Shown here in pieces: positions 49,205 to 57,586 of a stretch of 64,000 nt of DNA. The notes below the pieces were generated by a model, which ran no database searches, had not been told where the DNA came from, and saw only the letters and a list, made by a program, of their open reading frames with translations. Each line of letters starts with the position of its first letter. Position 1 is the first letter of the stretch. Location: positions 1 to 64,000 of the forward strand of contig NZ_ASXG01000170.1 of assembly GCF_000411975.1 (NCBI RefSeq), written 5' to 3'. This stretch comes from Amycolatopsis orientalis DSM 43388 (GTDB lineage: Bacteria > Actinomycetota > Actinomycetes > Mycobacteriales > Pseudonocardiaceae). The translations under genes were made by a program, and so were the position numbers.

Positions 49205-49471
49205 TCAGCCGGTGAACAGGCCGGCGATCCACTGGCCCACGTTCACGCCCGCGCCGCTGACCGCGAGACCGATGATCGCGAGCGCGATGACCACGCCGGC
49301 GAGCCGCCGCATGACGCCCGCGTTGTCGCCCTTGCCGCCGCCGAGCCACAGCAGGAGCAGAGCCACCGCGAGCAGCACGAGCGGGATGATGTTGTCGAGC
49401 ATCCAGGTCCGGACGTTGCCGGTGCTGATCCCTTCGGCCACAAAAGTCTCGAGGGCGGTCATGCTGGTCAT
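49205..49471 (-). CDS. VirB2/TrbC-like small hydrophobic protein (possible pilin)
   Basis: An 88-residue protein: MTSMTALETFVAEGISTGNV, a first helix (IIPLVLLAVALLLLWLGGGK), a short basic hinge (GDNAGVMRR), and a second helix (LAGVVIALAIIGLAVSGAG) ending GQWIAGLFTG. Two helices joined by a short positive loop is the shape of VirB2/TrbC pilins, but there is no cleaved signal peptide. ATG 49471 follows GGGAG by 7 nt. It is the first gene of the operon. Confidence 0.75.
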   Translation of the reverse strand: MTSMTALETFVAEGISTGNVRTWMLDNIIPLVLLAVALLLLWLGGGKGDNAGVMRRLAGVVIALAIIGLAVSGAGVNVGQWIAGLFTG

Positions 49472-49534
49472 CGCGATACTCCCGGTGCACGGCGGACGCC
49501 GCGCTGTTCTGGCTTCGGCGAAGCTACGAACACC

Positions 49535-49563
49535 ATCATGGCGTTACAAGGGGTAATGGTCAA
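49535..49563 (-). promoter_or_regulatory. candidate promoter of the type IV secretion-like operon
   Basis: On the minus strand TTGACC (49558-49563) is followed by a 17-base spacer and CATGAT (49535-49540), matching 5/6 and 4/6 of the vegetative consensus. It leaves a leader of about 55-60 nt before the first gene. Confidence 0.5.
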
Positions 49564-49951
49564 AGCGCGCTGCGTAGATGTCGGTCGATGTCGACTTGTG
49601 GTCAATGGGCGGGTACTGCGGTCCGACGGTCAGGATTCCTCGCCCTCCATCATCGTGGCAAGGGTGCTCCGGAATAACCCAAGCCACCCGGATTGCGCAG
49701 TCTTCCGGCGGTGCGGCTCCGCAAAACGCGCGGCGCTCACTCTCGGTGCGCTCCGGACCGGCGTGTCGGGCAGGGACCAGTGTGGCATGCCCCGATCGGC
49801 GTTCCGCCGCGAGTCCGGTGAGTGACAACCGGGGCGGAAAACAATCCGGAATTGATCACTCTCCGATGCGATAACGGTCACCATCACGTCCGATGTGCGC
49901 ATTTGTTCACTACAAAGCGTGATCCCGGGCAGTTCCCGGCCGTTTCTCCGA
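49564..49951. other. gene-free stretch between the secretion operon and the SCO6745-like gene
   Basis: Short frames on both strands have no family resemblance, ribosome-binding site or coding bias. 49840-49930 is less GC-rich than its surroundings. I see no terminator, repeat, tRNA or attachment-site structure. Confidence 0.5.
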
Positions 49952-50809
49952 TCAGGCCCGGAAGGCCGCGCTCGGGATCGCGCCGGCCTCGATCACCCGG
50001 CGGCTGAGCGGAGCGCACAGCTGCTCCAGCCGAGCCGTCTTCTCCTCGCCGAGGTGCTGCCACGGGCCCTGTGCCGCCGCGTTCGTCGCGGCCTCGACGC
50101 GTTCGCGCAGTTCCAGCCCGCGCTCGGTGAGCGCGCCGTCCGCGCCGAGGAGTCCGTCGACGGTCAGCCGCGCCGCGGCCGCGTCCCACTCCTCGTCGCT
50201 CCAGCCGCGGGTGCGCTTGGCGGTGTCCGGCGGGGTTCCGTTACTGGTCGCGCTGTGCGTGACCAGGGCTTCGAGGCCGGGCAGACCGTTCGTGGTCAGG
50301 GCCGCGACGTGCCCGTCGCCGCGGTGCTCGCGCAGCAGCGTGACCGCGTGCCAGAGCGCGAGGTGCGGCTGTTCGGGCCATGGCAGGTCCGCGTGAGCGG
50401 CGTAGAGCGGGCGTCCTTCCGGACGGCAGCCTTCGGTGGCTTCCTGGGCGAGCGCCGCGGCTTCGGCGACCTCCGCGGACGCGAGCGTCTCGTCGCCGAA
50501 CAGCCGGCGGTAGATCTCGTCGACGGCGGCGAGCCGGGCTTCCAGCACGGTCTCCGGGGAGGCGATGGTCCAGACCCGCGGGACGAAGTGGGCGATCAGG
50601 CTCGGGCTGAAGCTGTAGAAGGCGGCGGTGACCGTGCCCGCTCCGACCTGGCCCATCGCCGCGGCACGGCTGGCGAAGTAGGTCATCGATCCCGGTTTGA
50701 GCCCGGCGGCGGCGAGCCGCTGCTGGGTCTCCGGGGCGAAGTAGACCGGGGCGTGCAGTGCGTCGAAGGTGGTCCGGAAGGCGACAGCGGCGGCGACGGC
50801 TTGACCCAT
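49952..50809 (-). CDS. SCO6745/SalK-like protein of unknown function
   Basis: A 285-residue protein, largely alpha-helical. It begins MGQAVAAAVAFRTTFDALHA, then VYFAPETQQRLAAAGLKPGS and YFASRAAAMGQVGAGTVTAA, the start typical of an actinobacterial family labelled SCO6745 or SalK. The middle has LWHAVTLLREHRGDGHVAAL. The C-terminal part (WSDEEWDAAAARLTVDGLLG through LTERGLELRERVEAAT) looks like a winged helix, so a DNA-binding or regulatory role is possible. ATG 50809 is used. It lies ~22 bp downstream of the RNase P RNA gene. Confidence 0.75.
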   Translation of the reverse strand: MGQAVAAAVAFRTTFDALHAPVYFAPETQQRLAAAGLKPGSMTYFASRAAAMGQVGAGTVTAAFYSFSPSLIAHFVPRVWTIASPETVLEARLAAVDEIYRRLFGDETLASAEVAEAAALAQEATEGCRPEGRPLYAAHADLPWPEQPHLALWHAVTLLREHRGDGHVAALTTNGLPGLEALVTHSATSNGTPPDTAKRTRGWSDEEWDAAAARLTVDGLLGADGALTERGLELRERVEAATNAAAQGPWQHLGEEKTARLEQLCAPLSRRVIEAGAIPSAAFRA

Positions 50810-50830
50810 GCGCCCGATCGTAGCGATCGG

Positions 50831-51230
50831 GCGGACGAGCTGGCATGTAAGCCGGATCCTGTTCCCGGGCCGCCTCGCGGCGGACCGGGCGACGGTCATC
50901 CATCTCGGCCTGCCGTCGCCGGCAGGCTCCAGCGGCCTACCCGCAGGCATCGGACGGGCCGCCCTCGATCGCCTGCGCAGGAGCGGTGCTCCCTCTTGGC
51001 CTTGCTCCGGGTGGGGTTTACCGAGCCATCCCGGTCACCCGGGATGCTGGTGGTCTCTTACACCACCGTTTCACCCTTACCCCCGTCGGGAGACGGGGGC
51101 GGTCTGTTTTCTGTGGCACTGTCCCGCGGGTCGCCCCGGGTTGCCGTTAGCAACCACCCTGCCCTGCGGAGTCCGGACTTTCCTCGGACCGGGAGAACCC
51201 GGGCCGCGACCGTCCTGCCAGCTCGTCCGC
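50831..51230 (-). ncRNA. rnpB: RNase P RNA, class A
   Basis: About 400 nt on the minus strand. The universally conserved 5' P4 block GAGGAAAGTCCGGACTCC is at 51168-51185. GGACGAGCTGGCA at the 5' end (51216-51228) pairs with TGCCAGCTCGTCC at the 3' end (50833-50845) to close helix P1. The 3' region has the usual ACAGGATCCGGCTTAC string. Ends are set by P1 and are approximate. It is the catalytic RNA that trims tRNA 5' ends. Several small ORFs overlapping it are spurious. Confidence 0.95.
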
Positions 51231-51381
51231 CGAAACAGCGTACCCGGAGCGGCCCGGCGGAGTTCAGGCGAGTTGCCCCCTTCCCGGCTCGGCGAGCCGG
51301 GCCGGGGCGGCACAAAGCCGGCACATTCCATCGCGTGGACGCGCGTTGACCCCCTTCCGGCCCGCTGTTTCACTCCCGGCC

Positions 51382-52512
51382 ATGACCGCATCGCAACCGC
51401 AGGAACCGCTGAAATTCGCTTACTGGGTCCCGAATGTGAGCGGCGGCCTGGTCACCAGCGACATCGAGCAGCGCACCGATTGGAGCTACGAGTACAACCG
51501 CGAACTGGCCGTGCTCGCCGAGAACAACGGCTTCGACTACGCGCTGACCCAGGTCCGCTACACCGCCAGCTACGGTGCCGCCTACCAGCACGAATCCACG
51601 GGTTTCAGCCTGGCGCTGCTGCTCGCGACACAGCGGCTGAAGGTCATCGCGGCCGTCCACCCTGGACTGTGGCAGCCCGGCGTGCTCGCGAAATTCATCG
51701 CCAGCGCGGACGTCATCTCCGGCGGACGGGCCGCGGTGAACGTGGTCAGCGGCTGGTTCAAAGACGAATTCACCGGACTTGGGCAGCCTTGGCTCGAACA
51801 CGACGAGCGCTACCGCCGCTCCGAAGAATTCATCCGCGTGCTCAAGGAATTGTGGACCGACGACCACGCCGAGTTCCGCGGCGACTTCTACCGGATCCAC
51901 GATTTCGACATCAAACCCAAGCCGGTCGCCGGTCCCGGACGGCCGCATCCGGAGGTCTTCCAGGGCGGCAACTCCACCGCGGCGCGCAAGCTGGCCGGTC
52001 GGGTTTCGGACTGGTATTTCAGCAACGGCAAGGATTTCGCCGGGTTCAGCGAGCAGGTCGACGAGGTGCGCGGGTACGCCGCGGAAAACGACCATGCGGT
52101 GCGGTTCGGGCTCAACGGGTTCGTGATCGCCCGCGAGACCGAGGCGCAGGCGCGCGAGGTGCTGCGGGAGATCGTGGCGAAGGCGAACGTGCCCGCCGTC
52201 GAAGGATTCCGCTCGGCGGTCGCGCAGGCCGGGAAGTCCACTTCGGACGCCAAGGGCATGTGGGCGGATTCGGAGTTCGCGGACCTGGTGCAGTACAACG
52301 ACGGGTTCCGGACCGGGCTGATCGGCACGCCGGAGCAGATCGCGGACCGGGCGATCGAGTACAAAAAGCGCGGCGCGAACCTGTTGCTGCTCGGGTTCCT
52401 GCACTACCTGGAGGACGTCGAGCACTTCGGCCGGGAAGTGCTGCCGGTGATCCGGGAGAAGGAGCGGGTGCTGGACCGCGGCGCCGGAGTACCGGAACCG
52501 GCGGGGATCTGA
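51382..52512 (+). CDS. sfnG: FMNH2-dependent dimethylsulfone monooxygenase, SfnG-like
   Basis: A 376-residue luciferase-family flavin monooxygenase. SfnG cleaves dimethylsulfone to methanesulfinate for sulfur supply. It begins PLKFAYWVPNVSGGLVTSDI, the SfnG/SsuD-type first strand, with VRYTASYGAAYQHESTGFSL near 58, INVVSGW-like AAVNVVSGWFKDEFTGLGQP near 118, and PEVFQGGNSTAARKLAGR near 190. ATG 51382 is used. No flavin reductase, sulfatase or sulfonate transporter is adjacent, so it would depend on a reductase elsewhere. Related alkanesulfonate monooxygenases are the main alternative. Confidence 0.87.
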   Translation: MTASQPQEPLKFAYWVPNVSGGLVTSDIEQRTDWSYEYNRELAVLAENNGFDYALTQVRYTASYGAAYQHESTGFSLALLLATQRLKVIAAVHPGLWQPGVLAKFIASADVISGGRAAVNVVSGWFKDEFTGLGQPWLEHDERYRRSEEFIRVLKELWTDDHAEFRGDFYRIHDFDIKPKPVAGPGRPHPEVFQGGNSTAARKLAGRVSDWYFSNGKDFAGFSEQVDEVRGYAAENDHAVRFGLNGFVIARETEAQAREVLREIVAKANVPAVEGFRSAVAQAGKSTSDAKGMWADSEFADLVQYNDGFRTGLIGTPEQIADRAIEYKKRGANLLLLGFLHYLEDVEHFGREVLPVIREKERVLDRGAGVPEPAGI

Positions 52513-52538
52513 TCCGCCGCGGCGGCTAGCGTTCGGGG

Positions 52539-53768
52539 GTGAACGGTCCCCTGTCGCTGCTGCTTCTGGCCGGAACGCTGTGGTTCGCCATGGCGCGTCC
52601 GCGAGGTCTCCCGGAAGCCGTCTTCGCGGTCCCCGCCGCCGGTGTCGTCCTCGCGCTCGGCCTGACTTCGCCGCACGAAGCAGGCGAACGGGTCGTCCAG
52701 ATGCTGCCGACAATGGGCTTTCTCGCGGCGATCCTGCTGGTCAGCCACCTGGCCGCGGCCGAAGGCGTCTTCACCTGGCTGGGCGCCGAGCTGGCCGAGA
52801 TCTGCCGCGGACGGCCACCCCGGCTTCTGCTGCTCACCTTCGCCGCGGCCGCGATCGTCACCGCCGTCCTCAGTCTCGACGCCACGGTCGTCCTGCTGAC
52901 CCCGGTTGTGCTCGCCACCGCGGCGGAACTGAAGCTCACCGCGCGTCCGCACGTCTACGCGTGCGCGCACCTGGCGAACTCGGCGTCCACGCTCTTCCCC
53001 GTCTCCAACCTGACGAACCTGCTCGCCTTCACCGCGTCCGGCCTCACCTTCGCCGGTTTCACCGCGCTGATGGCGTTGCCGTGGCTCGTCACGCTCGCCG
53101 TCGAACTCGCCGCGTTCGCCTGGTTCTTCCGCAAGGATCTCCGCGAACCGGCCAGTGTCCGCCAGCCTTCGCACCGGGAAGCGCCGGTCTTCACCCTCAT
53201 CGTGCTGGCGATCATGCTGGTCGGCTTCGCGACCGGGCAGCTCGTGCACGTCGAACCGGTCTGGATCGCCGCGCTGACCGCGGTCGTCCTGGCCGCGAAA
53301 GCGTTGGCGGAGCGGAAGATTCGGCCTTGGCAGGTGATCACCGAAGCATCGCCGCTGCTGGTCCTCTTCGTGCTCGCCCTCGCCGTGGTGGTCGAGGCGG
53401 TCGACGAACACGTCCTCGGCGGCCTGCTGCGCACCATCCTGCCGACGACGGCCGGGCTCCCGGAACTGCTGCTCGCCGCGGCCGTCGCAGCGATGCTGGC
53501 GAACGTCGTCAACAACCTGCCCGCGACGCTGATCCTGCTGTCGGTCCTCGGCCCGCACCCGAACCAGGGCGTGCTGCTCGCCGTACTGCTGGGCGTGAAC
53601 ATCGGCCCGAACGCGACGTACCTGGGCTCGCTCGCGACCCTGCTGTGGCGCCGGGTGGTGGTCCGGCATGGACAGCATCCGCCGGTGGGCGAGTTCCTGC
53701 GCCTCGGCACGCTCACGACGCCGCTGTCACTGGCGGCGGCGACCTGCGCGCTCTGGCTGGTGACTTAG
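52539..53768 (+). CDS. ArsB/SLC13-type membrane permease
   Basis: A 409-residue permease of the ion-transporter superfamily with 10-12 membrane segments. It shows a first re-entrant-like block AAIVTAVLSLDATVVLLTPV near 107, ANSASTLFPVSNLTNLLAF near 146 (NxxS/T-rich substrate loop), and the second copy AAMLANVVNNLPATLILLSV near 324 with GVNIGPNATYLGSLATLLW. These pairs are typical of ArsB and SLC13-like carriers. No arsR, arsC or arsA is nearby, so arsenite export is not assured. The start is GTG 52539. Its stop interleaves with the convergent AftB-like gene stop. Confidence 0.85.
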   Translation: MNGPLSLLLLAGTLWFAMARPRGLPEAVFAVPAAGVVLALGLTSPHEAGERVVQMLPTMGFLAAILLVSHLAAAEGVFTWLGAELAEICRGRPPRLLLLTFAAAAIVTAVLSLDATVVLLTPVVLATAAELKLTARPHVYACAHLANSASTLFPVSNLTNLLAFTASGLTFAGFTALMALPWLVTLAVELAAFAWFFRKDLREPASVRQPSHREAPVFTLIVLAIMLVGFATGQLVHVEPVWIAALTAVVLAAKALAERKIRPWQVITEASPLLVLFVLALAVVVEAVDEHVLGGLLRTILPTTAGLPELLLAAAVAAMLANVVNNLPATLILLSVLGPHPNQGVLLAVLLGVNIGPNATYLGSLATLLWRRVVVRHGQHPPVGEFLRLGTLTTPLSLAAATCALWLVT

Positions 53769-55510
53769 CCGCGCGGAGGGATCGTGCTCCCCCGCAACAA
53801 CGTCGGACCACAGTCGTCGAGACCGTCCCCGAAGCGCTGCGCTTCGACATCCATCATGGTCACCTGCGCGTAGTGCCGAACCGCCGCGAGTTTCGCCGGG
53901 TCGGTTACCGCGTCCTTGCGGACGAAGTCTCCCTGGCGTTTGCCCGGGCCGGGGTACACCAGGATCGGGACGTAATCCCGGTCGATGCGCGGGTCGACGC
54001 TGATCCCGTTGCCGTCCGCCCACGGGCCCCACGAGTGGATGAAGGTCGGCTTCACCGTGTCGAACACGTAGTTGCGCAGGCCTTCGATGTCTTCCTTGTG
54101 CGTCAGGTCCGCGATCGGCGCGTTGACCAGGCCGGCCATGTCCACCAGTTCGAGCCGGCTGGTCATCGACGAGCCGCCGAGGTCCGGCAGGAGCAGCGAC
54201 GCGTGCTGGAGGCCCAGCATGTCCGCATAGGTGTTGAAGCCGCGGCCAAAGCGGTCGGCGATCAGGCACGCGGGCACGGTCGGGTTCTTGACGAATTCCT
54301 CGTCGTGGTTCACGAAGCCGATCGCCGACGGGACTGACGCGGCCACGAGCACCAGCACCACGACCGCGCGCCACTGCACCTTCGCCAGCGAACGCAGCAG
54401 CTCCGCGACGGCCATCACGCCGCACAGCGTGCCGAGCACCCACACCGGCGTCGCGAAGCGGTACTGCGCCATCCAGTCCGGGACCATCACGCCGTACGCG
54501 ATCACGCCGAGCACGAGCGGGGTGACCAGGCCGATCAGCGGACGCCGCCACGGGGCCTTGACCAGCGCCCACACCACCGCGGCGACCAGCACGAGCGTCA
54601 GCGCGATGCCGAGGTACTCGACCAGCTGGTGCGGCCGGATGATCGAGCCGAACGTCGGCAGGCCCTGCTTCTTGGCGACCGACGGGTTGGCCAGCAGCCG
54701 GTGGAACTCCGTGTAGCGCCAGACGACGTAGCCGCCGAACAGCACGGCGAACGCCGCGATGGACACCAGCGCGGACCGGAAGCTCGGCCAGAACCCCTCG
54801 CGCTTGACGCCGAACAGCAGCACGATCGGGTAAGCGCTGGCGTAGATCAGGCCCTCCGGCCGGGTCAGCGCGGCCGCGGCGACCAGCACGCCGGCGCCGA
54901 TCGCGACCTTGAACGACAGCGAGTTTCCCTTGCGCAGCGCGGTGAACAGCAGCGCGGCCAGCGCGGTGGTGAAGAACGCGAACAGCGAGTTCTCGAGGCC
55001 GGAGACCACCCAGATGACGAACGACGGGATCGCCGCCAGCCCGAGGCCGGTGGCCAGCGTGATCGCCCACGCGTGCCGGCGGAACACCTGCCGGGCCACC
55101 AGGTGGCACAGCACCAGGATGCCCGCGGCGAAGAACAGGCCGAGCAGCTTGGGGAACAGCACGTAGTCCGGGATGCCGAACAGCAGGCCCTTGTCGAACA
55201 GCCCGACGACCTTGCCCAGCGCGAGCAGGATCATCCAGGTCGGGTCGGAGAAACCCTCCACCGGCGGCGCGCCGGGGGCGAGCACCGGGCCGAGGCCTTC
55301 GGCGACGCTGCGCGAGTAGGAGAACGTGATGGCCGCGTCGTCGACGATCCAGTGGCCGTAGCGGGTGGCGTGCCAGGCGACCGCGGCCACGCCGGCCAGC
55401 ACGGCCAGCGTCGACGCCAGCCAGCTGAACTTGAACCGCGCCGGCGGGTCGGTCGGCTCTTCCCCCGGCAGGTCGGGCTCGGATACTGCGGTGAGTGCGC
55501 TAGCCGTCAT
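53765..55510 (-). CDS. GT-C family glycosyltransferase, AftB/ZomB-like
   Basis: A 581-residue membrane glycosyltransferase with ~9-10 helices and a C-terminal outer domain. The first outer loop has HWIVDDAAITFSYSRSVAEG near 52, the Asp-Asp catalytic motif of the decaprenyl-phospho-arabinose-dependent GT-C enzymes, then GAPPVEGFSDPTWMILLAL. In mycobacteria AftB adds terminal beta-1,2 arabinofuranose to arabinogalactan. The soluble tail contains LVDMAGLVNAPIADLTHKED. ATG 55510 is preferred, since an upstream extension lacks family resemblance. It stands alone, convergent with the ArsB-like gene with a 4-bp overlap. Confidence 0.82.
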   Translation of the reverse strand: MTASALTAVSEPDLPGEEPTDPPARFKFSWLASTLAVLAGVAAVAWHATRYGHWIVDDAAITFSYSRSVAEGLGPVLAPGAPPVEGFSDPTWMILLALGKVVGLFDKGLLFGIPDYVLFPKLLGLFFAAGILVLCHLVARQVFRRHAWAITLATGLGLAAIPSFVIWVVSGLENSLFAFFTTALAALLFTALRKGNSLSFKVAIGAGVLVAAAALTRPEGLIYASAYPIVLLFGVKREGFWPSFRSALVSIAAFAVLFGGYVVWRYTEFHRLLANPSVAKKQGLPTFGSIIRPHQLVEYLGIALTLVLVAAVVWALVKAPWRRPLIGLVTPLVLGVIAYGVMVPDWMAQYRFATPVWVLGTLCGVMAVAELLRSLAKVQWRAVVVLVLVAASVPSAIGFVNHDEEFVKNPTVPACLIADRFGRGFNTYADMLGLQHASLLLPDLGGSSMTSRLELVDMAGLVNAPIADLTHKEDIEGLRNYVFDTVKPTFIHSWGPWADGNGISVDPRIDRDYVPILVYPGPGKRQGDFVRKDAVTDPAKLAAVRHYAQVTMMDVEAQRFGDGLDDCGPTLLRGSTIPPRG

Positions 55511-55692
55511 GTCCTCGTCACTGTTTCCACTTGCGGATTCTGCCGAAGAAACGCACGAGCCTGCGCCCCCCTTGAAGTCCCGGCCGGGACCTGCGCCGCG
55601 GCGCCGCGGTCGACACCGCACTTTAGCCAATACCTCATCCGGGCCGTTTCACGCGTCGTCCCCGAGCGTGATCCACCTCACAAATGCACTGG

Positions 55693-56835
55693 TCAGGGCA
55701 GGTGCGAAATGTCGTTGACCAGCCGGACCGAGGCGTTGCCGTCCGGATAGAACTCGACGATCGACAGCGACGCCAGGTCCAGGTGCAGCCGGAACAGCAG
55801 CGACGGCCCGGCGTCGAGCCCCATCCGCAGCAGCGTCTTGATCGGCGTCACGTGGCTGACCACGACGACCGTGCGCCCGTCGTAGCGCTCGATGAGGTCG
55901 CGGCGGGCCTTGCCGACCCGTTCGTGGACCGCGTCGAAGCTCTCGCCGCCCGGCGGCGGGCACGACGAATCGCTCAGCCAGCAGCGGTGCAGTTCCGGGT
56001 CCCGCTGGGCGGCTTCGCCGAAGGTGAGGCCCTCCCATTCGCCGAAGTCGGTCTCGATGAGCCCGGGATGCGTCTCGACCCGGCCGCCGAGCGCGTCGGC
56101 GACCGCCTGCGCGGTCTGCTTGGTGCGGATCAGCGGCGACGAGACGATCGGAGCCGGTTCGCCGTCCTCGCCGACCAGCCCGGGCATCGCGGCGAGCCGT
56201 TTGGCGGCCGCGGCGGCCTGGCCCCGGCCGTGCTCGGTGAGCGGGACGTCGCCGCGCCCGGAGTAGCGGCGGTCGACCGACATCTCGGTCTGGCCGTGCC
56301 GCAGCAGGAGCAGTTTGGTGGGCGTGCCGCGGGCTCCGGTCCAGCCCGCCGGGGACACCCGGTCCGGCTCGGCGGCCTTCGCCTTCGGCCGCGCCTCGGC
56401 GACCGGGGCGGGCGAGGTGGCGCCGGACCCGGCGCTGTCCATCGCGACGTTCGCCAGCCGGTCCGCGTGCGCGTTCTCCGCGCGCGGGATCCAGGTGTAG
56501 CTGACCCGTGCGAAGCCCGCCGCGATCTCGCGCGCCTGCGCGGCGAGCGGCTGCAAGGCGGCGTGCTTGATCTTCCAGCGTCCGGACATCTGCTCGACCA
56601 CGAGCTTCGAATCCATCCGGACGTCCACAATGGACACCCCGAGTTCGGCGGCCGCGGCGAGCCCGGCGACGAGCCCGGAGTACTCCGCGACGTTGTTCGT
56701 AGCGATGCCGAGGTACTCGTGCCGCTCCGCGAGCACCTCGCCGGTCGCCGCGTCCTTCACGACCGCGCCGTAGCCCGCCGGGCCGGGGTTGCCCCGCGAC
56801 CCGCCGTCGGCTTCGACGATCGCCCGTTCGGTCAC
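55693..56835 (-). CDS. bifunctional RNase HI / histidine-phosphatase protein
   Basis: A 380-residue fusion as in M. tuberculosis Rv2228c. The N-terminal RNase HI domain (~1-130) shows IVEADGGSRGNPGPAGYGAV, NNVAEYSGLVAGL and DVRMDSKLVVEQMSGRWKIK, with the Asp/Glu/Asp metal ligands. After an Ala/Pro linker the phosphoglycerate-mutase-like domain (~175-380) shows KLLLLRHGQTEMSVDRRYSG with the catalytic His, SSPLIRTKQTAQAV, and VVVVSHVTPIKTLLR. In Rv2228c the second domain acts as an acid and alpha-ribazole phosphatase (CobC). GTG 56835 overlaps the upstream stop (GTGA). Confidence 0.94.
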   Translation of the reverse strand: MTERAIVEADGGSRGNPGPAGYGAVVKDAATGEVLAERHEYLGIATNNVAEYSGLVAGLAAAAELGVSIVDVRMDSKLVVEQMSGRWKIKHAALQPLAAQAREIAAGFARVSYTWIPRAENAHADRLANVAMDSAGSGATSPAPVAEARPKAKAAEPDRVSPAGWTGARGTPTKLLLLRHGQTEMSVDRRYSGRGDVPLTEHGRGQAAAAAKRLAAMPGLVGEDGEPAPIVSSPLIRTKQTAQAVADALGGRVETHPGLIETDFGEWEGLTFGEAAQRDPELHRCWLSDSSCPPPGGESFDAVHERVGKARRDLIERYDGRTVVVVSHVTPIKTLLRMGLDAGPSLLFRLHLDLASLSIVEFYPDGNASVRLVNDISHLP

Positions 56836-57569
56836 AGGCCCGACTCCAGCGTGCGGACCAGGATCGCGCCGCAGTTGTCGCACTGCACGACGCTGTCCTC
56901 GGCCGCCGCCTTGATCTCGGCGATGGTGTTGCGGTCGAGTTCGAGCTGGCAGGCGCCGCAGCGGCGGGCGCGCAGCAGCGCCGCGCCGATGCCCTTGTGC
57001 TCGTGGACGCGGGTGTACAGCTTGAGCAGCGGTTCCGGGAAGCGCGGCAGCAGCTTCGCGCGGTCCTCCTTGCGCCGGGCCTCGGTGGTGTCGAGGTCCT
57101 TGAACGCCTCGTCGCGCCGGGCTTGCGCGGCCCGCACTTCCTGCTCCGCCTTCTCGACCTCGGCGCTGGTGCGCTGCGCGTCCAGGCCCAGTGCCTCGCG
57201 CTGTTCCATCAGCTCCAGCAGGTCGTCCTCGAGCGCGCCCTTGCGGCGGCCGAGCGTCTGCAGTTCGTGCTCGATGTCGGTCATCTGCTTGGCCCCGACC
57301 GACCCAGACTCCATCAGCTTGCGGTCGCGGTCCTCGCGCGCCCGCACCGATTCGACCTCTTTCTCCTGCCGGGCGATCTCCCGGTCGAGGTCGGACGTCG
57401 CGGTCTCGACGGACACGAGAGCGTCGCGTTTCTCCCGGGCGGTCTTCTCCCCGGCCTCGATCTCGGCGAGCTCGGGCAGAGTGCGGCGGCGGTGCGCGAC
57501 GCGCGAAAGCTCGGCGTCCACCTTCGCGAGTTCGAGCAGCTGACGCTGGACGGCGGGGTCGGCCTTCAC
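56832..57569 (-). CDS. zinc-ribbon coiled-coil protein (C4-type, Rv2229c-like)
   Basis: A 245-residue protein. Residues ~1-180 form a long antiparallel coiled coil (LLELAKVDAELSRVAHRRRT; LMEQREALGLDAQRTSAEVE). The C-terminus has a C4 zinc ribbon, RARRCGACQLELDRNTIAEI and VVQCDNCGAILVR. The family is universal in actinobacteria; it may contact nucleic acids, but no firm role is known. GTG 57569 follows GGGAG by 5-6 nt. It overlaps the RNase H fusion by 4 bp and lies 17 nt after the Nif3-like gene, so all three are one operon, as in mycobacteria. Confidence 0.9.
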   Translation of the reverse strand: MKADPAVQRQLLELAKVDAELSRVAHRRRTLPELAEIEAGEKTAREKRDALVSVETATSDLDREIARQEKEVESVRAREDRDRKLMESGSVGAKQMTDIEHELQTLGRRKGALEDDLLELMEQREALGLDAQRTSAEVEKAEQEVRAAQARRDEAFKDLDTTEARRKEDRAKLLPRFPEPLLKLYTRVHEHKGIGAALLRARRCGACQLELDRNTIAEIKAAAEDSVVQCDNCGAILVRTLESGL

Positions 57570-57586
57570 TGTGCTCCCTGATTTAG

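Noticed and set aside
39910..49563. Integrated conjugative element or prophage boundaries
   Set aside because: No integrase, excisionase, relaxase, tRNA attachment site or flanking direct repeat was seen within the window.
49544..49902. Small minus-strand frames between the secretion operon and the SCO6745-like gene
   Set aside because: They overlap each other in different frames, have no ribosome-binding site and match no known family.
50808..51391. ORFs overlapping the RNase P RNA gene
   Set aside because: The region is explained by rnpB, with its conserved P4 block and closing P1 helix.
55511..55630. Upstream extension of the AftB-like protein
   Set aside because: The extra residues are Arg/Gly-rich without family resemblance. 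ATG 55510 gives the expected N-terminus.
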